Below are positions 1 to 8,214 of a stretch of 20,003 bases of DNA, piece by piece; the stretch's first letter is position 1; each line of letters opens with the position of its first letter. Source of the stretch: Pseudomonadota bacterium (GTDB taxonomy: Bacteria > Pseudomonadota > Alphaproteobacteria > Sphingomonadales > Sphingomonadaceae). The notes under the pieces were generated by a model. The model saw only the letters and a program-made list of their open reading frames with translations, had not been told where the DNA came from and did no database searches. Where the stretch lies: NCBI GenBank assembly GCA_023422695.1, contig JAFAGN010000225.1:1-20003 (forward strand), given 5' to 3'. A program made the translations under genes and the position numbers.

Positions 1-8
1 GGCGACGG

Positions 9-749
9 CTATTCCGGCGAGCACTCCGCGGCCAACCGTAAAACCTCATCCGCCAACTCCCGTCGGCAGATCAGCAAATCGGGCAAATATGTATCCGCAT
101 TATTATACCGGATCGCCGAACCATCAACACGGCTGACGTGCAGGCCTGCTGCCTGCGCGACCGCGACCGGTGCACAATTGTCCCATTCATATTGGCCGCC
201 GGTGTGGAGGTAGATGTCGGCCTCGCCGCGGACAACCGCCATCGCCTTGGCGCCCGCCGATCCCATCGCGAGCAGTTCGGCGCCTATCAGTTCGGCGACA
301 AACACCGCCTCAGCCGCCGGACGCGTACGGCTGACGAGCATTTTCGGCGGAAGGTTCGCGGGTCCCAGCGGCATCGGCGCAGCCGAGGTCAGCGTGGTCC
401 CCAGCCCCGGCAACGCGACCGCGCCGACCGTAGCCACGCCATCGACCGCGAGCGCGACATGCACCGCCCAGTCGTCGCGACCCTCGCCATATTCGCGCGT
501 GCCGTCGAGCGGATCGATGATCCACACCCGGCTGTATGCAAGCCGTGCCGCACTATCCTTTTCCTCTTCGGACAGAATCGCGTCATCGGGCCGCGCTGCG
601 CGCAGTTCGCGGCACAGCATCGCATTGGCCGCGGCATCGCCCGCCTGCCCCAGCGCCTTGCCCTCCAGCCCGTCCGCCCGCAACGCCACCAGGATCGACC
701 CGGCCTCCGTCGCGAGCCGTTCGGCCAGATGCTCGTCGCTTTCGGTCAT
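9..749 (-). CDS. cysQ: 3'(2'),5'-bisphosphate nucleotidase CysQ
   Basis: This 246-residue protein belongs to the inositol monophosphatase-like, metal-dependent phosphatase family. The metal-binding motifs are in order: GD at residues 37-38, SEEEKD at 60-65, DPLDGT at 79-84, and EWDNCAPVA around 188-196. CysQ hydrolyses PAP (and PAPS) to AMP (APS) in the cytoplasm, preventing build-up of the by-product of PAPS reduction. The length matches the family and the ATG at 749 gives a full N-terminus. It follows cysD-cysNC on the same strand, which separates it from a generic inositol phosphatase. A 145-base spacer with a hairpin pair lies between cysNC and cysQ, so transcription may be reduced or separate. 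Family assignment is firm; the CysQ call rests on motif context and neighbours. Confidence 0.9.
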   Translation of the reverse strand: MTESDEHLAERLATEAGSILVALRADGLEGKALGQAGDAAANAMLCRELRAARPDDAILSEEEKDSAARLAYSRVWIIDPLDGTREYGEGRDDWAVHVALAVDGVATVGAVALPGLGTTLTSAAPMPLGPANLPPKMLVSRTRPAAEAVFVAELIGAELLAMGSAGAKAMAVVRGEADIYLHTGGQYEWDNCAPVAVAQAAGLHVSRVDGSAIRYNNADTYLPDLLICRRELADEVLRLAAECSPE

Positions 750-770
750 ATCGATAACAAACCTTGCGCC

Positions 771-876
771 GCGCCCCTGCGAAGGCAGGGGCCCATCACC
801 GGCGCCATCGTCACCGAACGACGCTCGCTGACAAGACGAGGGGTCGGGAGATGGGCCCCTGCCTTCGCAGGGGCGC
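771..876. repeat. Inverted pair of GAAG-loop hairpin repeats between cysNC and cysQ
   Basis: Positions 771-796 and 851-876 are perfect 26-bp reverse complements separated by 54 bases. Each arm is itself a hairpin; the left one, 773-792, reads GCCCCTGCGAAGGCAGGGGC, an 8-bp stem with a GAAG loop. A variant of the same hairpin, with one compensating base-pair change, occurs at 19948-19967. Arrangement and length resemble REP-type doublets (two REP hairpins head to head). In the cysNC-to-cysQ direction it could attenuate transcription or protect an RNA end; that is inference. Confidence 0.85.
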
Positions 877-894
877 AGAAAGAGACAATTGCCT

Positions 895-2796
895 TCATCC
901 CAGCAGCCGGTCGATGATCAGATCGGCCGCCTGTTCGGGCGACATCACGGTGGTGTCGATCCGGATCTCGGGAGTCTCGGGCGCCTCGTACGGGCTATCG
1001 ATCCCGGTGAAATTCTTGAGCTTCCCGGCGCGCGCCTTTTTGTAGAGGCCTTTGACGTCGCGGCGTTCGGCTTCGGCCAGAGGCGTATCGATAAAGATCT
1101 CGATAAACTCACCCTCGGGCAGCATCGCGCGCACCATCTCGCGTTCGACCCGGAACGGCGAGATAAAGGCGGTGATGACGATCAGCCCGGCATCGGTCAT
1201 CAGTTTCGCCACCTCGCCGACGCGGCGGATATTCTCGATCCGGTCGGCCTCGGTAAAGCCAAGGTCACGGTTCAGCCCGTGGCGGACATTATCGCCGTCG
1301 AGCAGGAAGCTGTGCCGGTTCATCCGGTGCAGCTTCTTTTCAACGAGGTTGGCGATCGTCGATTTGCCCGAACCCGACAGTCCGGTGAACCACAGCAGCG
1401 CCGGGCGCTGGTTCTTCAGGTTCGCGCGCATGTCGCGGTCGACGTCGGTCGCTTGCCAATGGACATTCTGCGCGCGGCGCAGGCTGAAATGCAGCATCCC
1501 CGCGGCGACCGTCGCGTTGGTCAGCTTGTCGATCAGGATGAAGCCGCCCAGCGTGCGATTGTCGGCATAGGCCTCGAACACGATCGGCTTGTCGGTCGAC
1601 AGCTCGACGACGCCGATGCCGTTCAACTCCAGCGTCTTCGCCGCCAGATGGTCGAGCGTGTTGACGTTGATCTCGTACTTCGGCGCCTGCACTGTTGCCG
1701 AAACGCTCTGCGTCGCCAGCTTCAGCCAATAGGCGCGCCCCGGGATCATCGCCTCGTCGGCCATCCACACCAAAGTCGCCTCGAACTGGTCGGCGGCCTC
1801 GGGCGGGCTGTCGGCGGCCGCGATGACATCGCCGCGCGAGCAGTCGACCTCGTCGGAAAGCGTCAGAGTGACCGACTGGCCGGCAACCGCTTCGTCCAGG
1901 TCGCCGTCCAACGTCACAATGCGGTCAACTGTTGTAGTTTTGCCGCTCGGCAGGATACGCAAGGCATCGCCCGGCTTGACCTTGCCGCTGGCGAGCTGAC
2001 CCGAAAAGCCCCGGAAATCGAGGTTCGGGCGGTTGACCCATTGCACCGGCAAACGAAAGGGTTTCGCTTCATCGGCGGCAGCCCCGATCTCAACATTTTC
2101 GAGATGCTCGATTAGCGCCGGTCCTTTGAACCACGGCATATTGTCCGACAGCGCGGTGATATTATCGCCCTTGAACCCCGATATCGGGATCGCGGTAAAG
2201 TTGGTGATCCCGATCTCGCTGGCAAAGGCACGGTAGCTGAGTAAAATGCGCTCGAACACCGCCTTGTCGTACCCGACAAGGTCCATCTTGTTCACCGCCA
2301 GCACAATATGCTTGATGCCGATCAGATGCGCCAGGAAGCTATGCCGCCGCGTCTGGGTCAACACGCCCTTGCGCGCATCGATCAGGATGACGGCGAGGTC
2401 GGCGGTCGAGGCGCCGGTGACCATATTGCGCGTGTATTGCTCATGCCCCGGAGTGTCGGCGACGATGAACTTGCGCTTTTCGGTGGTGAAAAAGCGATAC
2501 GCGACGTCGATGGTGATCCCCTGCTCGCGCTCGGCAGCAAGGCCGTCGACCAGAAGGGCAAAGTCGATCTCCTGCCCTTGCGTCCCGACGCGCTTGCTGT
2601 CGGCCTCGAGCGCCGCTAGCTGATCCTCGAAGATCATTTTGCTGTCATAGAGCAGCCGTCCGATCAGCGTCGACTTGCCGTCGTCGACCGATCCGCAGGT
2701 GATGAAGCGCAGCAGTGACTTCTTTTCGTGCCCCGCAAGATAGGCGTCGATGTCCTCGGCGATGAGCGCGTCGGTAACGTAGATGGGGTCCGTCAT
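895..2796 (-). CDS. cysNC: Bifunctional sulfate adenylyltransferase subunit 1 / adenylylsulfate kinase (CysN-CysC fusion)
   Basis: This 633-residue fusion has an N-terminal EF-Tu-like GTPase with G1 GSVDDGKS (35-42), G3 DTPGH (114-118) and G4 NKMD (169-172), followed by beta-barrel domains to about residue 440. The C-terminal APS kinase has a P-loop GLSGSGKS (472-479) and the phosphoryl-acceptor motif FISPFR (544-549, Ser546 by homology to CysC). With CysD it couples GTP hydrolysis to APS synthesis from sulfate and ATP; the CysC part then phosphorylates APS to PAPS. The start ATG shares one base with the cysD stop (TGATG), so translation is probably coupled. The fused form (NodQ-like) is common in Alphaproteobacteria. 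Both domains look intact. Confidence 0.96.
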   Translation of the reverse strand: MTDPIYVTDALIAEDIDAYLAGHEKKSLLRFITCGSVDDGKSTLIGRLLYDSKMIFEDQLAALEADSKRVGTQGQEIDFALLVDGLAAEREQGITIDVAYRFFTTEKRKFIVADTPGHEQYTRNMVTGASTADLAVILIDARKGVLTQTRRHSFLAHLIGIKHIVLAVNKMDLVGYDKAVFERILLSYRAFASEIGITNFTAIPISGFKGDNITALSDNMPWFKGPALIEHLENVEIGAAADEAKPFRLPVQWVNRPNLDFRGFSGQLASGKVKPGDALRILPSGKTTTVDRIVTLDGDLDEAVAGQSVTLTLSDEVDCSRGDVIAAADSPPEAADQFEATLVWMADEAMIPGRAYWLKLATQSVSATVQAPKYEINVNTLDHLAAKTLELNGIGVVELSTDKPIVFEAYADNRTLGGFILIDKLTNATVAAGMLHFSLRRAQNVHWQATDVDRDMRANLKNQRPALLWFTGLSGSGKSTIANLVEKKLHRMNRHSFLLDGDNVRHGLNRDLGFTEADRIENIRRVGEVAKLMTDAGLIVITAFISPFRVEREMVRAMLPEGEFIEIFIDTPLAEAERRDVKGLYKKARAGKLKNFTGIDSPYEAPETPEIRIDTTVMSPEQAADLIIDRLLG

Positions 2797-3701
2797 CAGA
2801 AGTACCCCTCCTGCTTCTTCTTCTCCATCGACGCATCGCCGCCGTCCTTATCGATGATGCGACCCTGCCGTTCGCTGGTCGTCGTGAGGAGCATTTCCTG
2901 AATGACTTCGGACAGCGTTTGCGCTTCGCTCTCGACGGCGCCGGTCAGCGGATAACAGCCGAGAGTGCGGAAGCGTACCGAGCGTTCGACAGGCACCTCG
3001 CCTTCGTTCAACGGAAAACGGTCGTCGTCGACCATCAGCAGCAGACCATCGCGCTCCACCGTCGGGCGCGGCGCCGCGAAATACAGCGGCACGATCGGGA
3101 TGTTTTCACGCGCGATATATTGCCAGATGTCGAGCTCGGTCCAGTTCGAGATCGGGAACACGCGGATGCTCTCGCCCTTTGCCTTGCGGGCATTGTAGAG
3201 GTTCCACAGCTCGGGCCGCTGCTTCTTCGGATCCCAGCCGTGCGTCGCGGTGCGAAACGAGAAGATGCGCTCCTTGGCGCGGCTCTTTTCCTCGTCGCGC
3301 CGCGCGCCGCCGAAAGCGACGTCGAAGCCGTGGAGGTCGAGTGCCTGCTTCAACCCTTCGGTCTTCCACATATCGGTGTGCAGCGGGCCATGGTCGAACG
3401 GATTGATCCCGCGCTCCTTGGCCTCGGGGTTCTGGTACACGATCAGCTCCATGCCGCTTTCGGCGGCCATGCGGTCGCGCAGCTCGTACATCGCCCGGAA
3501 TTTCCACGTCGTATCGACATGGAGCAGCGGGAACGGCGGCGGCGAGGGATAAAAGGCCTTGCGCGCCAGATGCAGCATCACCGCGCTGTCCTTGCCCACG
3601 CTGTACAGCATGACGGGCTTGGCCGCATCGGCCATCACTTCGCGCATGATATGGATGCTCTCGGCCTCCAGCCGGTCGAGATGGGTCAGCGTATCGATCA
3701 T
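2796..3701 (-). CDS. cysD: Sulfate adenylyltransferase subunit 2 (CysD)
   Basis: A 301-residue ATP-sulfurylase catalytic subunit of the PP-loop (adenine nucleotide alpha-hydrolase-like) family, with YSVGKDSAV (33-41) as the ATP pyrophosphate loop and the conserved LLHVDTTWKF segment after it. It adenylates sulfate to APS in complex with CysN. I chose the ATG at 3701, which begins MIDTLTHLDRLEAESIHI and gives the usual family length. An in-frame start at 3797 would add 32 unconserved residues and run through the leader hairpin at 3739-3760. A purine-rich stretch (GGGGAGG) lies about a dozen bases upstream of the chosen ATG. The C-terminus ends at the cysNC start codon with a one-base overlap. 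Confidence 0.95.
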   Translation of the reverse strand: MIDTLTHLDRLEAESIHIMREVMADAAKPVMLYSVGKDSAVMLHLARKAFYPSPPPFPLLHVDTTWKFRAMYELRDRMAAESGMELIVYQNPEAKERGINPFDHGPLHTDMWKTEGLKQALDLHGFDVAFGGARRDEEKSRAKERIFSFRTATHGWDPKKQRPELWNLYNARKAKGESIRVFPISNWTELDIWQYIARENIPIVPLYFAAPRPTVERDGLLLMVDDDRFPLNEGEVPVERSVRFRTLGCYPLTGAVESEAQTLSEVIQEMLLTTTSERQGRIIDKDGGDASMEKKKQEGYF

Positions 3702-3738
3702 GCCCCGCCCTTGCCTCCCCATCTCAGGACGATCAAGC

Positions 3739-3760
3739 TGTATGGCCTTTTGGCCATGCA
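3739..3760 (-). promoter_or_regulatory. Hairpin in the cysD leader
   Basis: A palindrome in the 82-base spacer between the LysR gene stop and the cysD start: ATGGCC and GGCCAT (3742-3747 and 3752-3757) around a TTTT loop, extended to about 9 bp by flanking pairs including one G-U. Imperfect CAAG-CTG and CAG-A-CTTG arms flank it. It could be a terminator for the regulator gene, an attenuator, or an operator for cysDNC. There is no clear U-tract after the stem on the minus strand, so a simple intrinsic terminator is less likely. Confidence 0.4.
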
Positions 3761-3783
3761 AGCCAGACTTGTAGGGTGCGCCG

Positions 3784-4686
3784 TCATCCCGCGGCATCTA
3801 CCTTGGTCCGGCGCCACTCTGCCGCGATCGCGTTGATCGTTTCGAGCGCGTGCCGTAGCCGCGGGTCGACGTCGGGCAACGCTGCCCATGCCGGATCGAC
3901 GATCAAGCCCAGCTGGCGCCGGAAATCATAACCCGCAACCTTGAGCGGCACGATGCCGTCGATCGCCAGCGACATCGGCGCTGTGGTGATACCGATCCCG
4001 GCGGCGACCATCCGCAAACATCGCTCGTCGCTTTCGCTGCGCAGTGCAAAGCGTGGGCGTACCCCGTGGCGGGTAAAGAAGCGACTCGTCGCGTCGAGAA
4101 ATTCGCACGAGCGGCGCGCGATCATCGTTTCGGCCGCCAGTTCCTCGGGACCGACCTCGATCCGTCCCGCCAGCGGATGATCGGCAGCAATGAACATGGC
4201 CAGCGGTTCTTCATACAGCGGCACCACCTGTTCACCGCGCTCGCCGGGTCGCAGCGGGACAAGCGCCATGTTGATGCGCCCGCTGCCCAGTGCCGCACGC
4301 AATTCGGACTCGCTATTTTCGATCAGTTCGATGGTGAAGCTGGGCCGCAGCGTCCCGACGACGGCCTGCAAAAACTCGCCGGCAACCGAACGTATGACGC
4401 CAAGCTTGAGCTCAGTGGCCTGCCGATCGCTGTCGCGGCCGAAATCGTCGGCGGCGCGAAAACCGCGCTCCAGATCGCGCGCGATCGGCAGGAAACGCCC
4501 GCCCGCCTCGGTCAGCCGGATCTGGCGGCGGTTGCGGATGAACAGCGGCGTACCGACCAGCTTTTCCAGTTCGGCGATACCGCTCGACAAAGCCGGCTGC
4601 GTCACCCGAATGCGCGCCGCGGCCTGCGTAAAGCTGCCCGCATCGACGACGGCAAGGAACTGGCGGACATGGGCGCGTTTTATCAT
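3784..4686 (-). CDS. LysR-type transcriptional regulator
   Basis: A 300-residue protein with an N-terminal winged HTH typical of LysR regulators (FLAVVDAGSFTQAAARIRVT at about 10-29, then QPALSSGIAELEKLVGTPLF) and a C-terminal substrate-binding domain of the periplasmic-binding-protein fold (about 90-295). The ATG at 4686 begins the classical MxxxHVRQFLAVVDAG helix. It lies upstream of cysD on the same strand (82-base gap) and diverges from the isovaleryl-CoA dehydrogenase gene 101 bases away. LysR regulators most often control the divergent gene, but here co-transcription with sulfate-activation genes is equally possible. The sequence alone does not name the effector; I do not assign CysB. 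Confidence 0.9.
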   Translation of the reverse strand: MIKRAHVRQFLAVVDAGSFTQAAARIRVTQPALSSGIAELEKLVGTPLFIRNRRQIRLTEAGGRFLPIARDLERGFRAADDFGRDSDRQATELKLGVIRSVAGEFLQAVVGTLRPSFTIELIENSESELRAALGSGRINMALVPLRPGERGEQVVPLYEEPLAMFIAADHPLAGRIEVGPEELAAETMIARRSCEFLDATSRFFTRHGVRPRFALRSESDERCLRMVAAGIGITTAPMSLAIDGIVPLKVAGYDFRRQLGLIVDPAWAALPDVDPRLRHALETINAIAAEWRRTKVDAAG

Positions 4687-4787
4687 AGATTCTACTTATG
4701 CCAAAGATGCTATCGTTTCAATTTCCATATGATCAATTTTTGGGGCAGTATCGCGTCCTGTCCCGCCCTTGATCGATAGGTCCATCC
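4687..4787. promoter_or_regulatory. Divergent intergenic region between the LysR gene and ivd
   Basis: This 101-base spacer must hold the promoters of both divergent genes. Its LysR-proximal half (to about 4745) is much more AT-rich than the surroundings and contains short palindromic pieces (TGATCA at 4731-4736, and an ATA-N9-TAT element at 4685-4699 of T-N11-A type). I could not identify convincing -35/-10 pairs. An AGG at about 4780 is the only Shine-Dalgarno-like match before the ivd ATG. The MerR-type palindrome found at 16183-16198 is not present here. Confidence 0.45.
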
Positions 4788-5957
4788 ATGCGCGCTACTC
4801 CCGATTTCGATTTCGCGCTCGGCGAAACCGCCGACATGATCCGCGACACGACCGCGCGTTTCGCGGACGAGCAGATCGCACCATTGGCAGCCAAAGCCGA
4901 CGCCGACGATTGGTTCCCGCGCGATGAGCTGTGGACGCAGATGGGCGAACTCGGCCTGCACGGCATCACCGTCGAAGAGGAATTCGGCGGCCTCGGCCTC
5001 GGCTATCTTGAGCATGTCATCGCGGTCGAGGAAGTCAGCCGCGCATCGGCCGCAATCGGTCTCTCCTATGGCGCGCACTCGAACCTGTGCGTCAACCAGA
5101 TCCGCCGCTGGGGCAATGCCGAACAGAAGGCGAAATATCTGCCCAAACTGATCAGCGGCGAGCATGTCGGCAGCCTCGCGATGTCCGAAGCGGGTGCGGG
5201 CAGCGACGTTGTTTCGATGAAGCTGAAGGCCGACCGGGTGCAGGGCGGCTATGTCCTGAACGGCACCAAATTCTGGATCACCAACGCGACCTGCGCCGAC
5301 ACGCTGGTCGTTTATGCCAAGACCAGCCCCGAAGCCGGATCACGCGGCATCACCGCCTTCCTGATCGAAAAGGACATGCCGGGGTTTTCGATCGGGCAAA
5401 AGATCGACAAGGTCGGGATGCGTGGATCGCCAACCGCCGAACTGGTGTTCACCGATTGCGAAGTGTCCGAAGAACAGGTGATGGGCCCCGAAAACGGCGG
5501 CGTCGGGGTGCTGATGTCGGGGCTGGATTATGAGCGCGTCGTGCTCGCCGGGCTCCAGCTCGGCATCATGCAGGCGTGCCTCGACACCGTCATCCCCTAT
5601 GTTCGCGAGCGCAAGCAGTTCGGCAAACCGATCGGCTCGTTCCAGCTGATGCAGGCGAAGGTCGCCGACATGTATGTCGCGCTCCAGTCGGCGCGATCCT
5701 ACGTCTATAACGTCGCCAAGGCGTGCGATGCGGGCCAGACGACGCGCTTCGATGCCGCGGGCTGCATCCTGCTCGCCAGCGAAAGCGCGGTGAAGGTCGC
5801 GGGCGAAGCGATCCAGGCGCTCGGCGGCGCGGGCTATACCAAGGACTGGCCGGTCGAGCGCTATTGGCGCGACGCCAAGCTGCTCGACATCGGCGCGGGG
5901 ACGAACGAGATCCGCCGGATGCTGATCGGCCGCGAACTGATCGGCGCGGGTGCATGA
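4788..5957 (+). CDS. ivd: Isovaleryl-CoA dehydrogenase
   Basis: This 389-residue acyl-CoA dehydrogenase oxidises isovaleryl-CoA to 3-methylcrotonyl-CoA in leucine and isovalerate breakdown, passing electrons to ETF. Visible signatures are MSEAGAGSD (132-140), WITNA in the FAD/acyl-CoA region, RERKQFGKPI, and QALGGAGYTKDWPVERYWRDAK near the C-terminus. The catalytic base lies in LDYER (Glu249), the helix-G position typical of IVD, while the usual C-terminal catalytic Glu position is non-acidic (IGAGTNEI). That, plus the adjacent methylcrotonyl-CoA carboxylase genes, makes IVD (LiuA) much more likely than another short-chain dehydrogenase. The stop overlaps the next start by ATGA. Confidence 0.95.
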   Translation: MRATPDFDFALGETADMIRDTTARFADEQIAPLAAKADADDWFPRDELWTQMGELGLHGITVEEEFGGLGLGYLEHVIAVEEVSRASAAIGLSYGAHSNLCVNQIRRWGNAEQKAKYLPKLISGEHVGSLAMSEAGAGSDVVSMKLKADRVQGGYVLNGTKFWITNATCADTLVVYAKTSPEAGSRGITAFLIEKDMPGFSIGQKIDKVGMRGSPTAELVFTDCEVSEEQVMGPENGGVGVLMSGLDYERVVLAGLQLGIMQACLDTVIPYVRERKQFGKPIGSFQLMQAKVADMYVALQSARSYVYNVAKACDAGQTTRFDAAGCILLASESAVKVAGEAIQALGGAGYTKDWPVERYWRDAKLLDIGAGTNEIRRMLIGRELIGAGA

Positions 5958-6304
5958 TCTGGCTCTGGCTGTCGGCAGCCTTCATGGCGACGACGGCCTT
6001 GGTGCATGGCGCGCTGGGTGAACGGCGGCTGATTCAGCCTTTGCTGCAACTCGATCAGGGCATCATGGCGGTCGACCTCGCCCGCCGCGTGTTTCGCTTT
6101 GCCTGGCACGCGATGTCGCTGCTGATGCTCGTTTCTGCGGCGACCGTGGTCTGGCCGGGTACGCCGCGCGACTTGATCCTGCTGGTCGGTGTGGCGTGGA
6201 CCGCGGTCGGGCTGGCCGATGCCATTTACACGCGCGGGCGGCATATAGGCTGGCCGATCCTGACCACATCGGGGGTCTTTGCAATATTGGGCGCGATGGC
6301 GTGA
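5954..6304 (+). CDS. Small multi-pass membrane protein of unknown function, 116 aa
   Basis: Starts at the ATG inside the ATGA overlap with the ivd stop and ends at a TGA that overlaps the next GTG, so it is translationally embedded in the catabolic operon. The protein has about four hydrophobic helices (roughly 2-20, 54-68, 73-92 and 98-115) and conserved-looking polar motifs HGALGERRLI (18-27) and RFAWH (48-52). These resemble a small family of uncharacterised membrane proteins that I cannot name. The upstream in-frame extension inside ivd is an antiphase shadow and is excluded. Function is unknown; the operon position suggests a link to branched-chain acid handling, such as import, but nothing in the sequence proves it. 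Confidence 0.82.
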   Translation: MIWLWLSAAFMATTALVHGALGERRLIQPLLQLDQGIMAVDLARRVFRFAWHAMSLLMLVSAATVVWPGTPRDLILLVGVAWTAVGLADAIYTRGRHIGWPILTTSGVFAILGAMA

Positions 6305-6594
6305 ACGATACGCTGCTCACCGCCCTCCAATATTATGGCGCCGGCGCCTCGACGCTGGCGGCGCTGATCGTCTCGCTCAACCTCGGCCGCCGCCGCACCG
6401 GTTGGGCGTTCGTCATCTTCGTCACCAGCAGCATCGCGCTGATCGCCTGGGGCTTTTTACAGCCCGACAGCGAAGGCATCGGATGGCAGAATATCGCGCT
6501 GCTGATCATCAACGCGATCGGCGTCTATCGTTATCTGATCCTGAAGGATAAACCGGGCGATCCGGACGAGAAGCGGGGAGAGACATTAAAGTGA
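6301..6594 (+). CDS. Small membrane protein of unknown function, 97 aa
   Basis: Starts at GTG 6301 in a GTGA overlap with the preceding gene and ends in another GTGA overlap with mccB. Hydrophobic segments lie at about 10-27, 35-52 and 63-80. The tail is charged (LKDKPGDPDEKRGETLK) and is predicted to be cytoplasmic. The segment GWQNIALLIINAIGVYRYLI resembles a transmembrane helix of small two- or three-helix proteins. Coding is supported by codon bias, the tight overlaps on both sides and the hydrophobicity pattern. A possible Shine-Dalgarno for the next gene (GGGGAG) lies in its 3' end. I do not recognise a named family. It may act together with the preceding membrane protein. Confidence 0.8.
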   Translation: MNDTLLTALQYYGAGASTLAALIVSLNLGRRRTGWAFVIFVTSSIALIAWGFLQPDSEGIGWQNIALLIINAIGVYRYLILKDKPGDPDEKRGETLK

Positions 6595-8189
6595 GCGCAC
6601 CGGTCCTTGGCACCAACGTCGATCCCGATAGCGATGAGTTTCGTACCCGCGCCGCGCACAACCGCGCATTGAAGGACGAACTCTACACGCGCGTCGCCGA
6701 GGCGGCGCTAGGCGGCAACGAAAAGTCGCGCGAGCGGCACACCAGCCGTGGCAAACTGCTGCCGCGCGAGCGCGTCGAACGCCTACTCGATCCGGGGTCG
6801 CCGTTCCTAGAAATTGGCCAGCTCGCGGCGAACGACCTTTACGACGGCGAAGTTCCCGGCGCCGGGCTGATCTGCGGCATCGGGCGCGTGTCGGGGCGCC
6901 AGTGCATGATCGTGTGCAACGACGCGACGGTGAAGGGCGGCACTTACTATCCGCTGACCGTGAAAAAGCATCTGCGGGCGCAGGAAATCGCGCTCGAGAA
7001 CCGCCTGCCGTGCATCTACCTCGTCGACAGCGGCGGCGCCAACCTGCCGCACCAGGATCAGGTATTTCCCGACCGCGACCATTTCGGGCGCATCTTTTTC
7101 AACCAGGCGAATATGTCGGCGAAGCGCATCCCGCAGATTGCGTGCGTGATGGGCAGTTGCACCGCGGGCGGCGCTTACGTGCCCGCAATGAGCGACGAGA
7201 CGGTGATCGTGCGCAACCAGGGTACGATCTTCCTCGCCGGGCCGCCGCTGGTGAAGGCGGCGACGGGCGAAGAAATCAGCGCCGAAGATCTGGGCGGCGG
7301 CGATCTGCACGCGCGCAAGTCGGGCGTGGTCGACCATCTGGCGGAGAATGACGAACATGCGCTGACCATCGTCCGCGACGTCGTCAGCCATCTGGGCAAC
7401 GACAGCGGGTTCAATGTCGCGCTGAAAGACCCGCGCCCGCCCAAATATGATTCCGAGCAACTGTACGGCGTCGTCCCCGACGACGTCCGCGCGCCCTATG
7501 ACGTCCACGAAGTAATCGCGCGCGTCGTCGACGGCAGCGAATTTCACGAGTTCAAAGCCAATTACGGCAGCACGCTAGTCTGCGGCTTCGCGCACATCTG
7601 GGGCATCCCGGTCGCGATCCTCGCCAACAATGGCGTGCTGTTCAGCGAAAGCGCGGTCAAGGGCGCGCATTTCATCGAACTGGCGCAGCAACGCCGCATC
7701 CCGCTGCTCTTCCTCCAGAACATCAGCGGCTTCATGGTCGGCGGCAAATATGAGGCCGAGGGCATCGCCAAACATGGCGCCAAGCTGGTGACCGCAGTCG
7801 CTACCGCGACGGTACCCAAGATCACCGTGCTGATCGGCGGCAGCTTCGGCGCGGGCAATTACGGGATGTGCGGCCGCGCCTACTCGCCACGGTTCCTGTT
7901 CACCTGGCCCAATGCGCGGATCAGCGTGATGGGCGGCGAGCAAGCGGCTAGCGTGCTGGCGACCGTCCACCGCGATGCCGACAAATGGTCACCCGAGGAA
8001 GCAGAGGCGTTCAAGGCGCCGATCCGCCAGAAATATGAAGACGAAGGCAACCCCTATCACGCCACCGCGCGCCTCTGGGACGATGGCATCATCGACCCTG
8101 CGCAGACGCGCGACGTGCTCGGGCTGGCTTTTGCCGCAACGCTGAACGCCCCGGTCGAAGACCGCGGCTTCGGCGTGTTCAGGATGTAA
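6591..8189 (+). CDS. mccB: Methylcrotonyl-CoA carboxylase, carboxyltransferase (beta) subunit
   Basis: A 532-residue carboxyltransferase of the acetyl/propionyl-CoA carboxylase beta family. It transfers CO2 from carboxybiotin to 3-methylcrotonyl-CoA, giving 3-methylglutaconyl-CoA. The opening ERHTSRGKLLPRERVERLLD, the oxyanion-type segments GSCTAGGAYVPAMSDE and GGSFGAGNYGMCGRAY, and the segments VDSGGANLPHQDQVFPDRDH and HARKSGVVDHLAENDEHAL are typical of MCC beta rather than PCC beta. Length fits the family (about 535). The GTG start at 6591 overlaps the previous stop, with GGGGAG upstream. The partner subunit would normally follow directly, but a DUF559 unit intervenes here. Confidence 0.96.
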   Translation: MSAPVLGTNVDPDSDEFRTRAAHNRALKDELYTRVAEAALGGNEKSRERHTSRGKLLPRERVERLLDPGSPFLEIGQLAANDLYDGEVPGAGLICGIGRVSGRQCMIVCNDATVKGGTYYPLTVKKHLRAQEIALENRLPCIYLVDSGGANLPHQDQVFPDRDHFGRIFFNQANMSAKRIPQIACVMGSCTAGGAYVPAMSDETVIVRNQGTIFLAGPPLVKAATGEEISAEDLGGGDLHARKSGVVDHLAENDEHALTIVRDVVSHLGNDSGFNVALKDPRPPKYDSEQLYGVVPDDVRAPYDVHEVIARVVDGSEFHEFKANYGSTLVCGFAHIWGIPVAILANNGVLFSESAVKGAHFIELAQQRRIPLLFLQNISGFMVGGKYEAEGIAKHGAKLVTAVATATVPKITVLIGGSFGAGNYGMCGRAYSPRFLFTWPNARISVMGGEQAASVLATVHRDADKWSPEEAEAFKAPIRQKYEDEGNPYHATARLWDDGIIDPAQTRDVLGLAFAATLNAPVEDRGFGVFRM

Positions 8190-8214
8190 TGACGATGAGC
8201 GGCGATTCCTTAGC

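Noticed and set aside
889..2115. 408-codon open frame on the plus strand opposite cysNC
   Set aside because: It is a shadow of a conserved gene; the composition is that of an antisense frame and no motif is visible.
2919..3836. 305-codon open frame on the plus strand opposite cysD
   Set aside because: Antisense to cysD, with no domain; frame openness is explained by the GC bias.
5723..5953. Upstream extension of the 116-residue membrane protein within ivd
   Set aside because: It is an Arg-rich out-of-frame reading of ivd; the ATG in the ATGA overlap begins the hydrophobic protein.
8190..8214. Target-site duplication flanking the DUF559 unit
   Set aside because: Bases outside the two arms (ending TTAGC on the left, starting GGCTG on the right) show no duplication beyond one or two bases.
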